From Tethya wilhelma (lineage: Eukaryota; Porifera; Demospongiae; Tethyida; Tethyidae), in contig CAXIPT010000001.1 in NCBI GenBank assembly GCA_964030475.1, forward strand, positions 23,032,776-23,096,775: DNA of 64,000 nt, read 5' to 3'. Under the pieces are notes generated by a model, which made no database searches, was not told the origin of the DNA, and saw only the letters and a list, made by a program, of their open reading frames with translations. Position 1 is the stretch's first letter. The number at the start of each line of letters is the position of its first letter. The position numbers and the translations under genes were made by a program. Positions 22,445 to 33,739 of the stretch are shown piece by piece.

Positions 22445-22881
22445 TATATTCTTCTATCTAGCGTCCATTTTTCGTGCTCACTTTCAGAAGCTGATTCTTA
22501 AATGAATAAACTTGGTTTCTTTGTCTTCATTCGCTTTGGGCATCTGCCAATTAAGTTGCTAGATACAAGACGAAAAACACCTTTTCCGTATGGCAGTCAT
22601 TTATACTCATGAATAATTCAATAGCTATGTACAAAATCAAGTTGACGACCCTATCCAAGAACAAGGAGTAGAAGATGGAGAAAATTCGAGGTTTGGCATA
22701 TTTTAGTTTGATATTTTAGCAATGGTTTTAGGCCATGTTTTTTGGGCTCATTAGAAGAACTAAGTAGTAGCTTATTAAGAAGCCTTTTAGAGCCAAGTGC
22801 CCAATTTTTGCGGTTATTTGTGTGAATATTTGTATTATTGTATTACGCTAATGGGCCATCTACCCAGTACTACCGTACTGG
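22445..22881. repeat. CAGTACTACCGTACTG repeat family, chimeric copy
   Basis: The left part (22445-22655) matches the family in one orientation (TTTCAGAAGCTGATTCTTAA, AAGTTGACGACCCT); the right part (22665-22881) matches it in the other (TTTGGCATATTTTAG ... GCTAATGGGCCAT ... CCAGTACTACCGTACTGG). So two halves are joined head to head. Confidence 0.7.
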
Positions 22882-23193
22882 ATATAGAATCTGTGCAAAA
22901 ATTTGCATTGAAAGTATGCACCAAGTGTGGAGTACAATTCTCTGCTAGCATCTTGTGATCTTCCCAAGATGGAAACCAGAAGAGTCTATCTTAAACTCTT
23001 TTTTCTCTACAGTGAATTACAAGATGCTTGTCAAGATGATGGGTGTTGGCATGTTAAGTGGGTGGCCAGACGCTTCACTTGAACATTGTAATTGTATAAA
23101 CAGTGACACTGTGTATACTATAGATACTGTTAAGCTATAATTAACGTGCATGCGCGAGTGGAGCTAATTCAAATTTGAAAGCTTGCCTGGAAG

Positions 23194-23920
23194 ATGCCAA
23201 AAGCATATTTAGCTGATTTGCGTTGGAGAGTGGTATGGCTTCATCTTGTACGTAGTTTAGGTATTTGGCTCTCTTTCATACCACTGGATGTGTGGACCCA
23301 CAGGCTCAAAAGAGGGGACCTGATAAATGCCTATCGGAATTTGAGTTGTACACAATTCTCCAATCTCTCATTACCAAACCTATTACATCATCATCTTTTT
23401 TCTTCCACTGGAAAGTGGGTTCATGAATCTACTATATTTCGTGCTATAAAACAGCAAGGACTAACACGTAAGAGAGTTCGAAGAGCAACAGAGTGAAGCT
23501 TAACGAATGCAGTATATGGCTGAGATTTCTCTTTTTTATCCTGACATGCTGATTTGGATTGATGAAACGGGATCTGATAGGTGAAACAGCATTCGATACT
23601 TCCTCAGAGGCATGCCGGCTGCGAGTTGGAGGGAAACGCACATCAGCAATTCCAATGATAACAACACGTATTGAGGATGTGTACACATCAACAGAAATGA
23701 TCAATGGTGAAAGATTTGAGGATTTTTGTGCCAGTGCCAGTTATCCATTATGATGGTGTAAACTCTCGCTCATTTGTAGTGATGGATAATGCATCATTTA
23801 GCCCGTGTGCAAGATAATATCACTGGTGTTGGTACCAGGCTTGTATTTCTACCACCATATAGCCCTGACCTAATGCCACTTGAGGAACAAAAGTGAAAGC
23901 ACTGCTACAAACCAATGACA
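23194..23920 (+). pseudogene. Decayed DDE transposase of element 2
   Basis: Starts MPKAYLADLRWRVVWLHLV, parallel to the YSEDLRWRMVYQSMA of element 1. Then follow KWVHESTIFRAIKQQGLTRK (second HTH region), a DETGSDR block with the first Asp but an in-frame TGA right after it, a MDNASF block (second Asp) and PPYSPDLMPLEE (Glu). At least three frameshifts or stops separate these blocks. Clearly the same family as 19887-20876 but far diverged. Confidence 0.75.
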
Positions 23921-24064
23921 GCATTCAACAAATCCAGAACTAATGGTTAAATTAACATTTACTACTAGAGCACAAGAACATTGCTTAGCTTACATAGAGC
24001 ACACTGGGTACATGTACAGTGTATGTAATGTACATGACATTGGTACCATTATTTCAAATTACGC

Positions 24065-25016
24065 ATTGAGTCAATCAGCTCTTCTCTTTGTTCTTCATAC
24101 TCTTCACCGGTCAATATTCCATTGTCACGAAGCTGGTGCAATTCATTTAATGCAACTCTGCCTTTTTCATAGGAGATAATGCTATTTGTCTCTTCTCTGG
24201 TGGTGTCACTTTAGGAGTTAAGGCCTGGCAGAGAGTATTCATCATACTCATCATTCCAATTATAACCACATCTACATTTCCATCTTTGCTACTTCTTTTA
24301 TTCTTCTCTCTATTAAACATAGCATATCCTGGAGGGGTGTCTAAGTCAGAATACTGTCCACTTGCCAAAGCTTCTGCCCAAATCTTTATTTGAAATCTAG
24401 AATATTTATCCTAGTGTTTCTGTTGTAGTTGCTGCTCATAATCAGCCAGTAGTGCCTTTTTGTCTTCTAATTAGACTGTGTCTTAGCACATGTTTTAAAG
24501 CAGGCTGATTGTCACCAGATCCACTCTTATCAAGAGGTCTTTTCTCAGTACTAGTGGTATTCGAAGTCTCTAAAGCAACACCCATGCTCCACAAAGTGAC
24601 CTTTTCCTAAGTCCTTACTAACTTCCACACGTCCAACTGATTTTTGATCCACATTGTCTTTGCTGAATGAAAATAACCTACTTCCATCTCGTCAATTGGG
24701 GGCAATACATCACCATATTGTTTAGACAGAGTTACTTTCAGCTTATCAGGGCTGTCAACATCAAACGATAGATTGCGTATAGTATACATTTGGAATTCTT
24801 TCTTGTTAGCAGGATTAGAAATCTTCAGATAAAAGTTTTGTTATTTCTTGAATTGGACACAGAAAAAGGTGGAGGAACGTACGCCAAAAGTGATGATGGG
24901 TTGTTTGCCCCGGTAATGTGAGAGTTGACTTGCTGTAGATTGGTAAATAACTGTGAAGTTCCTTGAATAGCAATTAAATAGCCACCTTGCCAAACGTAGT
25001 TAAACTGGCTGCTCAT
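24065..25016 (-). pseudogene. Decayed accessory protein of element 2 (homologue of 20995-22079)
   Basis: Minus-strand blocks in order: an N-terminus from 25016 (MSSQFNYVWQGGYLIAIQG, not alike in element 1); a block at about 24830-24607 with ISNPANKKEF, DKLKVTLSKQY and DEMEVGYF, aligning with IINPKKKSEF, RSLKAKLVESY and LQFDVGYY of element 1; KVTLWSMG after a frameshift, like TTINLWCEG; then QIKIWAEALASGQYSDLDTPPG, like LRLWARLIHSG...DYDTPP (20-residue limit observed, blocks abbreviated); and, after another frameshift near 24147, ELHQLRDNGILTGEEYEEQR, like the SHOCT-like tail of element 1. The order and spacing of five conserved blocks make homology convincing although overall identity is low. 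Confidence 0.65.
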
Positions 25017-25427
25017 TTCTAGCTAAGCTACACGCAAACTAACTCACTCAGACTCAGAGCTTACGGCAATCAGAGCAGCAAACTTGGGTGCATGTGATAT
25101 GCACATGATTTTTAGTGCGCTTTTGCACCTGTTGCATATTGCGAATTGCACAATTGGGCAACTACGTCAGCTACATGGTCACTGTTTATGTTATACAATA
25201 GCTACATGAATGCCACTTAACATGGCAACACCCATCTACTATAAGTCTAGAGGACAAGCATCTTGCAATTCACTGTACAACATTCTGTAAGGCAACAATC
25301 ACATGCCTATCACTCCAGACTTAATCCATTTTGCAATTTATGGTCATAACTCAGGATCCCACAGTCTCACTCTAAAGGTTCCATTTGCAAGTTCAAATCC
25401 ATGCCATTACTAATTTTCTGTGACACA

Positions 25428-25589
25428 TTCCCAGTACGGTAGTACTGGGTACACAGGAATGGCACGGATGCCCCATTAGCGCAATACAAATATTCACGCG
25501 AACAACTCTGCAAAAACTGAGCACTTGGCACTAAAAGGCTTCTCAAGCTGCTATTTAGCGCATTCTCTTTCTAACAAGCCTAAAATCAT
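25428..25589. repeat. CAGTACTACCGTACTG repeat family, truncated copy
   Basis: TTCCCAGTACGGTAGTACTG at the left, then CCCATTAGCGCAATACAAAT and CTCTGCAAAAACTGAGC in order; cut off at the n at 25590. Minus orientation relative to the copy at 52843. Confidence 0.75.
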
Positions 25590-25654
25590 NGATCTTACAG
25601 CAATACTATTCTTATTCCTACGGTAGTATCATACGTACGGTATAGTACGTATAG

Positions 25655-26640
25655 TAGGAATGGGCCGACTGTCCCATAGACACAATATAGAATTTTGGTC
25701 ATTATAAAAATCTAGTCAGACAAAATTAAACCTTCAAAGTTAGTCAGAGGCTCTCACTGACAGACTACGAAATGAATGCAAGGCGTAAAACTCACAAAAC
25801 GTTTCAAAGAACGCTAGTGGGAAGCCGCATTTTTTGTTCTCCTAATGTACGTACTTACTTACATATACTTATGTTCTTTTTGACTGACTTACTTGAAAAG
25901 GATTTCCAGGGAACCAGAATGTGTTGAGCCAACCTTGACAGCACAAAGTAAGTTCTTTTCATGGGCACTACATACCTTGATACTTATAGGCCTAAACAAA
26001 AACTAGGAAGCTTTGAAACTAGAGTTTAAATTCATGTTCTACTCTGAGGAGGTTCAACAGGGTCAAAAGGTGAAAAATTTCACTTATGTGCACCATATGA
26101 CTGTATGGAATGAGCGATTTACCATCTTACCACGTGCATAATTTGCGGTGGAAAGCAGTTTCTATCAATTTCTAGTTAGAAAAACAGCGAGTGTTTAGTC
26201 CACTCCTACCCCTGGAATATGGCTCTAAAGTGTCCTGGAATTATGCCTTTCAAGTGTGGTTTCATACTCTTTCCGCAATGGAAAGGTCAAAGGTTGCAAT
26301 GTCTTGCAGAAAAGTACAAGGGGTAGGAGTAGACTAAACAGCTGCCAAGTTTTTCTCACTAGAAATTATTTGATAGAAATTGCTAATTTCTACGGTAACC
26401 ACAAATGCACTGGGTAAGATGGTAAATCCCTCCTTCTATACAGTTATATGGCGCACATGATTGGAATTAATATTGCAATAATTGCTTGACCTTTTTTACC
26501 CTGTCAAACTTCCTCTGTGTTCTACTATAACAAGTAGTAAAAATTTTACAAAAATGAGAAGTGTAGGAATGGGCAGTGCTGTAAAAAGCAAGGAAACAAG
26601 ACAAGTCTCTGAATTTCGGCACATGCACTGGACGAAATGT
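25655..26640. repeat. Dispersed ~1-kb repeat, copy 2, with a nested foldback
   Basis: 25655-26036 is the reverse complement of about 4131-4521. A foldback, 26037-26520, is inserted: outer arms GAGGAGGTTCAACAGGGTCA / TGACC...TGTCAAACTTCCTC, inner arms around TTTAGTCCACTCCTACCCC and its inverse. After it, 26531-26640 repeats the terminal arm of copy 1 (GTAGGAATGGGCAGTGC) in the opposite sense to the rest. Confidence 0.65.
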
Positions 26641-27206
26641 TTATGTTTCCATTGGCTTTCCTTGATTTGGAAAGATTTGGAAATATGACTGTATTAGCCT
26701 GATTATATTTCCAATCCTGGATTCTAATGGAAATATATGTAATCGGTCTTTCCAAGGTATTTCCTATGCTTGGAAATGGAATGGAAATGCAATTTTAAAT
26801 ACTATAGTACGATAAGTACAGCAGGTGCTAGCTAGAGTATACAGTCCATGATAAAGTGTACCATTTACAAATATTGATGGTAATATAGCTGTAGCTGGCA
26901 GCAGCTTCATGCATGCATATATGTGAGTGTGAGCATATAATGAGACACCTCAAGGCTTTCTGATTACATATATTATATGGTATACAGCCTAACAATTTCC
27001 GAGCATGTATATAAAGCCATAAGTATACCATCATTGCAGGTGCATGTCAATTCCATCACAAATATACCAAGAGCAGGAAAAGTATACAGATATAGTGTCG
27101 ACATTCACATCTAGTACATGAGCTTGTGTAAAAAAAAAACAAAATATTCAAAATAAATCATAGCAACATGCATGCCATAATTATAATGTGCATTACAGAA
27201 ATTAGG
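26641..27206. other. Intergenic repeat-like DNA
   Basis: Contains a loose inverted repeat of TTTCCAAT/GGAAATAT words (26650-26800). No gene recognised. Confidence 0.4.
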
Positions 27207-29514
27207 CTATAAAGCATTAAACAAACTTGGTAAAGGAGACACAAAAACAACTTGTTCCTCGCCAGTTGGACTAGGTAACATGCTAAGACCAACAGCACAT
27301 CGACAAGCAATTTTTTGAACAGGAATAAAAAAAGCAGGTCCATCCATAATCAAATCCTTGTGCCAGATTTGCATTGGTCCACCATACAAAGAACAACAGT
27401 TATGCTCAGTATACCAGGCCACACATGCAAGCAAGTGTTCCCGATGTTCTCCACCAATCACTAGCTTATGCTTGACATAGTACATCACCTTTCCTGGTCT
27501 CAGTTTGGTGCATTCATTGATAGCACAGTTTTCATCAGCCCATGAAGCCATTACATAAGCACTATTTTTTTGTCAAAGCTGATCTCAAGGACCCTAAACG
27601 GCGACCATATAAACATATATTCTTGAAAACTTGGATCGAACATGTCATTTGTTCATCAGTGATTAACTCTTGGTCTTTGTAGAGATAAGAGTACATTGCC
27701 ATTAAGTTTGTATAATCACTACGTTCAAGCGACGAATACTTTGAGATTGATGGTAGCTTAATAGCCCTGAGATCACAGAAGTTGGAAATTGATTGTAGAT
27801 CAAGTAGCTCGTGATCATGAATCTCAGATACGACAAACTGAGAAGTGCTGACTACAGTTTTAAACTTGTCAACAAACAAATCTGGTAATTGCATGTGATG
27901 ACATTCAGATTCAAATATAAAGCGACGCATGAGTTGTTCAGTTACTATCTTTTTGTTTGTGGGAAAACTACCTAGAGTACCATTATACCGCTCAAATGCA
28001 AAAAGCCAAAAGCCATAGATGCTGCCATAGTCTCTAACACAATCAGCTAAATGACCATGTAAGTGCATGTTTGGAGTCACAATAGAGTTACCGTAAATAT
28101 TTTCAGCTCGTTTACAGAAGTTTATCAAATACATGTCGGCATTCTCAAGATCTTGAGTGGTTATTGTTCGACGACAGAGATAGAAACATGCCAATACAAA
28201 CAGTCTCCAGCACTCATAATCATTCTGTGACAACACTCCTCGAAGAGCAAACATTGAATAAATGATTACCCAATTCTTCCACTGCTCGGCTGTAAAGCCA
28301 CCGAAAGATGACATAATTTTTCGTGGAATGCGACCAATATCACTTGGAACTGTCATAGCATCAACACGTGTTTGTATTAAGCGAAAGTGATGTTCTTTGA
28401 TAATCTCTCTTGTTAACCAAACTTTCTTCATAATTTTCTTAGCTGTCCCCATGAATAGATTGTGCATTGGATCAATGATGGTAAACCTAATAGGGTCAAA
28501 GTAACTAAGTTCTGTTAGCACTGAATACTTAATCCCACTTTCTGTTTCTATTCTCTCCATCGCTGCTGCAGAGTGACAGGCCTTTAGTCTTTGACATACA
28601 TCTATATGTGCTCGCAATTCTCTTGAAGGCCAAGATGTTCTGTTGAATCCACTATAATCCTTGCTACCAAAGCCACCAGGAAAACGTTTTAAGCAACGTG
28701 AACACGCTAAGTTAGCACTATGTCCCATAAATCCACAGCATTTTCTAGCAGCAGGAATATCACAAGCTACACACATCAAAGCAAGTTTGAAGAGAAGTCG
28801 ATAGTGTGGAGATTGTGAAGTATATAGCCTGACACCAGGGTTCCAAAACTCTTTTAGTTCTTCTACTAATGGTTGAAGAAATGTATTGAGAGATGATGGT
28901 TCATGTTCAAAGTTTGGTATTATTCCTACAAGAAGTATGTTTTCTTGCTTAAATCTCTCTGACCTTGGCAAGTTCATTAAAGACAAATACAAAACTCCAT
29001 AAGAATCTTTTACATGTTTAAAAGGTTCAAAGAAGTCTACATTTAGCATGACACCACAACATCTTTTTCGTTGTAAGAAATTATCAAACTTAGGAGAATT
29101 AAAATCACTCCAGACTTGACCATCATATATGTCTGACCAACTATTGGCTTTAGATTCTTTCCTACGCCAATGCTCCAGTTTTTCTTCAAATCCTGGACGC
29201 ATTAACAACCGACCAAAAGAATTTTTAAGTGGTTGGTAAGCATAAACATAATTTGGACGGTATATAATTTTCCCTCCATTTAGATGAACTTTTTTAAGTA
29301 GACTAGCACCACAAGGTAAACGTCTATGGCGATGAGGATGGTTTGCAAATCGAACAAATGTACAACGTTTTGGTTCTTTCTCACCAGAAGCACAGTCAAA
29401 GCAATCCGAAAACTTGTACAATGTAAAACAAGATGGGCAGACAACATAAGGTATATAGTTATTGCGCTCAGATTTCACATACTTTCGTAAAAGATACAGG
29501 GATACTGGACACAT
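27207..29514 (-). pseudogene. CACTA/Plavaka-type (CMC, TNP2-like) transposase, 5'-truncated, one frameshift
   Basis: A 650-codon frame (27562-29514) and a 114-codon frame (27207-27551) form one protein split by a single-base change in an A7 run on the minus strand (27563-27572): removing one A lets ...SALTK run into NSAYVMASW. Recognised blocks: a zinc-binding start CPSCFTLYKFSDCFDC, LPCGASL, YGVLYLSLMNLPRS, DIPAARKCCGFMGHSA followed by CSRCLKRFPGG, the DPMHNLFMGTAKKIMKKVW block typical of the family, and MHLHGHLADCVRDYGS. The last 114 residues (GKVMYYVKHKLVIG...) match the usual C-terminal domain. The N-terminal part is missing: the reading frame begins where the LTR element at 29516 starts. 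No terminal repeats of this element were found. Confidence 0.8.
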
Positions 29515-29515
29515 A

Positions 29516-29679
29516 TGTAATCGCCAACGCAGGTTAATATTGGTTATTTATGGATTTAGACAGGCTTTTATCAACACTCATTCACTTCAATACTCAACTC
29601 ATCCAAAACCATGTGCTTATCCAATTATTCATTCTATGACATCATACTAGTAATATTAGAATCCTGCTCAGTCATTACA
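29516..29679 (-). repeat. LTR of the Ty3/gypsy element (3' LTR in element sense)
   Basis: 164 bp, TGTAATCGCC...TCATTACA, identical in length to 35242-35405 and differing from it at five bases (about 3%). Confidence 0.92.
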
Positions 29680-29681
29680 CA

Positions 29682-29695
29682 TCCCCCTCCTAAGA
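29682..29695 (-). other. Polypurine tract
   Basis: On the minus strand AGGAGGGGGATG runs up to the 3' LTR; priming site for plus-strand DNA synthesis. Confidence 0.7.
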
Positions 29696-29837
29696 GGATA
29701 GTTCGCCCTCGAACTATGGGGAACTTACAAAAACCAAAATAATTAATCCTATACAAAACCAAACAAGTGCGACACTGACAAAGTGTCCACAACAGAAGTA
29801 CGTAATACACAGTATAATACTATTAGAACAGTTACAG

Positions 29838-31442
29838 TTACTTCCGAGACCTAGACCTGGTTACAGGGCCTGCATACTCCGGTACGTTCGCATCCGTCAC
29901 CTCATCAGCTACAACGTCCTTCCTGGTCCTCTTGCCACCACGCTTCCTCGACTTCTCACGTCCAAGCCACACGCCATCAGTCAACTCCTCGTAACACGGT
30001 CGCAGACGATTCAAGGACACCAAGATCAAGTCGTCATCAGTTCCACTGCCAACCACCTTGACTTCTGCATTTGTCGGGGTGAGAGAGACAACCTGGTAGG
30101 GTCCAAAGTAAGGACGAGCAAACTTCCAGGCTTTCCCCCTCACTTCACCAGGGTGGTGAACCATCACCCGATCACCCACAGCAAACGACACATCGTGGCT
30201 CTTCCGGTCGTACTGCCGCTTCTGTTTGTCTTGAGCGCTAGACAAATTCTTCTGAGCCAATGCCCAGGCATCAGAGAGATGAGCCACCAGTTCATCCCGA
30301 TAGTCATCCAGGTCAATCTGATAGATGGTCCTTGGTTGGGAGAGAGCTGTCTCAGTAGGCACTCTTGGCTGCCGTCCATAGACCAAATAAAATGGAGAGA
30401 GTTGTGTTGAGTCCTGGACTGCTGCCCGGTATGCAAAGAGAAGATACGGCAAGTGTGCATCCCAATCACGTCCGTACTTGTCAACACTCTTCGACAGCAT
30501 GTTGATCAGCGTGCTGTTGAATTTCTCCACCAACCCATCGCATTGAGGGTGGTACCCACTGGTATTAACCTTTGCAGTTCCCATCAGCTTACATACCTCC
30601 TGCACCAGCACAGACAGAAAGTTCTGTCCCCGATCAGACAACAAGCGTTCAGGTACTCCATGCCGAACAACCACACCCTCCACGAACAGACGAGCAATGG
30701 TCTCAGCGGTCTGGTCCTCCACAGCGAAAACCTCTGGCCACTTAGTCAAGTAGTCCATGAAGACCACGGCGTACTTGTTACCACGATACGATTGAGGCAA
30801 CTGTAGCACATCAACACCTACAGTGTGAAAGGGTCCACCCACAGGAATAGGTTGTAACTTCACTCGCTTAGCTCTTCCAGGACCTTTCCTTGATGCACAA
30901 ACCAAACAACTCCGACAATACCTACGAACATCTCCACGCATACCGAACCACCAATATCTTGCACGAAGAGTCGCGTGAATCTTCCGCTCAGCAAAATGCC
31001 CAGCAAATTTCCCATCATGACTCTCTCTGAGAAGAATAGATCGCAAACACTTGGGTACTGCCAGCCGCAGACACTCAGAACTTACATAGAACAACACTCC
31101 ATCAACCACATCAAAGTTGGCTTTCTCAGCTGCCAATCTCCCAGCCAATTGAGCATCCTCTGGTACAACACCATCTTCTAGATACTTGAAAATCTGCAAA
31201 AACTCTTCATCCTCTCTCTGCAACTTAGCAATGTCACTCTCCAACTCACCACCAACATGGGATTCCTCTGCATCTGCATCACCATCCTCTGCAACCTTGG
31301 CATCAACCTCAACCTCAGCCACACTACAGCCAACATGTAGCACACTCAAAGCTGGAATGGGACTCCTCGACAGCGCATCTGCAACCTGGTTGCTCTTCCC
31401 AGAACGATGAGTGATGTGCAGGTCTAGCTCCTGTATACTCAT
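29838..31442 (-). CDS. Ty3/gypsy pol, integrase part (with end of RNase H)
   Basis: 534 codons. Begins in the RNase H tail (DLHITHRSGKSNQVADALSR, the conserved ADALSR). The integrase has an HHCC zinc motif (HDGKFAGHF ... CRSCLVC), the catalytic core with Asp in VGVDVLQLP, Asp in LSDRGQNF and Glu in HPQCDGLVEKFN, and a GPY/F module (ARPYFGPYQVVSL) near the C-terminus, followed by a basic tail. No chromodomain was seen. It is separated from the reverse transcriptase frame by one stop codon (31455-31457), not by a gene boundary, so it belongs to the same polyprotein. Confidence 0.9.
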   Translation of the reverse strand: MSIQELDLHITHRSGKSNQVADALSRSPIPALSVLHVGCSVAEVEVDAKVAEDGDADAEESHVGGELESDIAKLQREDEEFLQIFKYLEDGVVPEDAQLAGRLAAEKANFDVVDGVLFYVSSECLRLAVPKCLRSILLRESHDGKFAGHFAERKIHATLRARYWWFGMRGDVRRYCRSCLVCASRKGPGRAKRVKLQPIPVGGPFHTVGVDVLQLPQSYRGNKYAVVFMDYLTKWPEVFAVEDQTAETIARLFVEGVVVRHGVPERLLSDRGQNFLSVLVQEVCKLMGTAKVNTSGYHPQCDGLVEKFNSTLINMLSKSVDKYGRDWDAHLPYLLFAYRAAVQDSTQLSPFYLVYGRQPRVPTETALSQPRTIYQIDLDDYRDELVAHLSDAWALAQKNLSSAQDKQKRQYDRKSHDVSFAVGDRVMVHHPGEVRGKAWKFARPYFGPYQVVSLTPTNAEVKVVGSGTDDDLILVSLNRLRPCYEELTDGVWLGREKSRKRGGKRTRKDVVADEVTDANVPEYAGPVTRSRSRK

Positions 31443-31457
31443 GGCCCACCTAGCCAG

Positions 31458-33646
31458 CTACGGAGAGGGGTGCTTGTGATTCAAGAGAGAAGTACAAGCG
31501 GCGTGATCAGTGATAACTTCACAACGGTGTCCCAAGATATACAGACGGAACAACTTCACTGCCCAAACTAGACCAAGAGTCTCCAACTCTGTAATACCGT
31601 AGTTACGCTCATGAACATTAAGAGATCGAGATGCAAATGCAATCGGATGCACTCGACCATCGTCTTGCTGCTGAGCCAGCACTGCTCCTAACCCTTGCAA
31701 GCTTGCATCAGTCTCCAGAATGAATGGGTGACTAGAATCGAACCTAGGATAGGCTAACACAGGCGCACTGACAAGAAGATTCTTCAACTTTCGGAAAGAT
31801 TGCTCACACTCAGTCGACCAATAGAACTCGACTCCTTTCTTCAACAGACTATGTAGGGGAGAGGCAACCTTGGAGAACTCTGGCACGAACCTCCGGTAGT
31901 ATCCAGCTAGTCCCAGGAACCTGCGGACTTCACTGGCATCAGTGGGGACTGGATACTGCTCCACCTTGTCCGTCTTCTCTGGATCTGGACGGATCCCCTC
32001 TCGACTCACCACATGGCCCAAGTATGATACTGAGGGCCTCAGAAACCTGCACTTCCTCGCCTTCAACCGCAAATTAGCTCCAGGAAGCCGCTCAAAGACT
32101 CCTCGAAGATGATCCAAATGCTCACCAAACACACGAGAACAAACTAACACATCATCGATGTAGGCAAAACACTCCTTCCACAGTAACCCAGACAACACAA
32201 CTTCCATGAGGCGTTGGAAGGTGGCAGGTGCATTGTACATCCCAAAAGGCATACGGACAAATTTGTGTAAGCCACAATGCATCACAAACACAGACTTAGG
32301 TGCAGACTCCTCATCCAACCCAACCTGCCAATACCCAGAGGCAAGATCCAACGAAGTGAAGTAGTTACTTCCGCCCAAGGTGTCTAGGATATCGTCGATT
32401 CTCGGCAGAGAGTATACATCTTTCTTAGTGATTCCATTCAGTCGACGATAATCCACACAGAACCACTTCGTACCATCCTTCTTGGGCACCAGGACCACAG
32501 GGCTTGCCCAAGGACTGGCAGATGGCCGAATCACCCCTTGATTCTCCATCTCTCGAACCATCTTTGCTATCGTATCCTGGTACACAAACGGCACTCTCCT
32601 CACAGGCTGCTTGATCAGAACATGGTCTCCAGTATCCACATGATGCTCCACAACTCCAGTATGACCCAATTCACCAGCAAACACATCTGCATTCTCTCTG
32701 ATCAACTGCTTCAACTCCTTGAACTGCTCTGCTGATAAGTCACCTTGCTCCAGTGACACCGCCTCCAACACTTTTGCTGCCCTCTCGTCAGTAGTTGTCG
32801 TACTAGCACTCACACCACCAACATCGGCACCAACTGTCTGTTCTTCTAACAGGTCAACTTCCTCATCTGATACTAGTGTAACTCTCCGCAAACACATACC
32901 AGCTTCCAGCCTTGCTGCAACAGCTAGGTGATTCTCCATGGGAACCATGAGCTTCCCATTGGCTTGTTTCACAAGAATCGCATCAGGTGACCTCAAACCA
33001 GCCTTCTCAAACAGGGAACAATCCGGTTCAAACAACAGATTCTGTTCTTCACCAACATCGTCGACTTCCACTTCCAGCATCATCATCTTATGACCTTGCA
33101 CACACGTCGCTCTATCAGACAAACTCTTGCTTCAGACACATCATCAGTAACAGAGGGTTGCACACCAAGAACCTCACCATTCGCTTTCTTGATCTGAATC
33201 CCCAAATGTGGTAGACCAAGCAAACAAGGTATCTCACTCTCCGGCTGAATGAAAACAGGTGCTGTCACCGTGTGACCGTCAAGTGAAAACTCCAACAACA
33301 CTTCTGCTGTCACCAGTAACTCCTGCCGATTCTTGCCACTTCTTCCGAACAACTTCACACTTGGCGGTGAGCAAGTAGGTAGTGCTTCACCATTGCTATG
33401 CATCTGCTTCCCGATCTTGCGCAACAGCTCTCGCGGCATCACCGTACACTAAGCTCCAGAATCAACAACTGCTTCAACAGACAAGCCACCAATCGACAAC
33501 TCTACGTGGACCACAGGACCTTTTGGTTCTGCATTACTGGCCGTGACGGTGCCCACCTTGGCTGAACCATCAAGCTGCACCTGCTCCTCTCCTGCTCTCT
33601 TCTGTGCCAAGATCTGCTCCAGCTCCTGCACCGAATACTGCTCCAC
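31458..33646 (-). pseudogene. Ty3/gypsy pol, protease - reverse transcriptase - RNase H
   Basis: Protease: VVDSGA active-site motif at about 33449-33466, directly followed by a TAG where an uncharged or polar residue is normal, then CTVMPRELL and the flap region in the same frame (33083-33442). A frame change near 33100 leads to the 554-codon block 31458-33122: reverse transcriptase with LVPKKDGTKWFCVDYRRLN, LDLASGYWQV, MPFGMYNAPATFQRLM and the YIDD catalytic box, then RNase H with DASLQGLGAVLAQ. A TAG at 31455 separates the integrase. At least two stops and one shift, so it is not translatable as one piece. Confidence 0.88.
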
Positions 33647-33739
33647 CGACTTCCCGTCCTCAATGACTGAGACAGCCAGAACTTTACTCGACTTCCCAGG
33701 TGTCTCACGAGCTCCTTTGTTTGGACAATTTCTCTCAAA

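Larger units (their letters stand above)
23008..25277. mobile_element. Two-gene DNA transposon (element 2), TA target site
   Basis: Inverted ends of about 100 bp: TACAGTGAATTACAAGATGC at 23008 and its inverse GCATCTTGCAATTCACTGTA at 25258-25277, both flanked by TA, as in Tc1/mariner elements. The arms also share GATGGGTGTTG(G/C)CATGTTAAGTGG and AACAGTGAC. It has the same gene order as element 1: transposase on +, accessory gene convergent on -. Confidence 0.78.
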
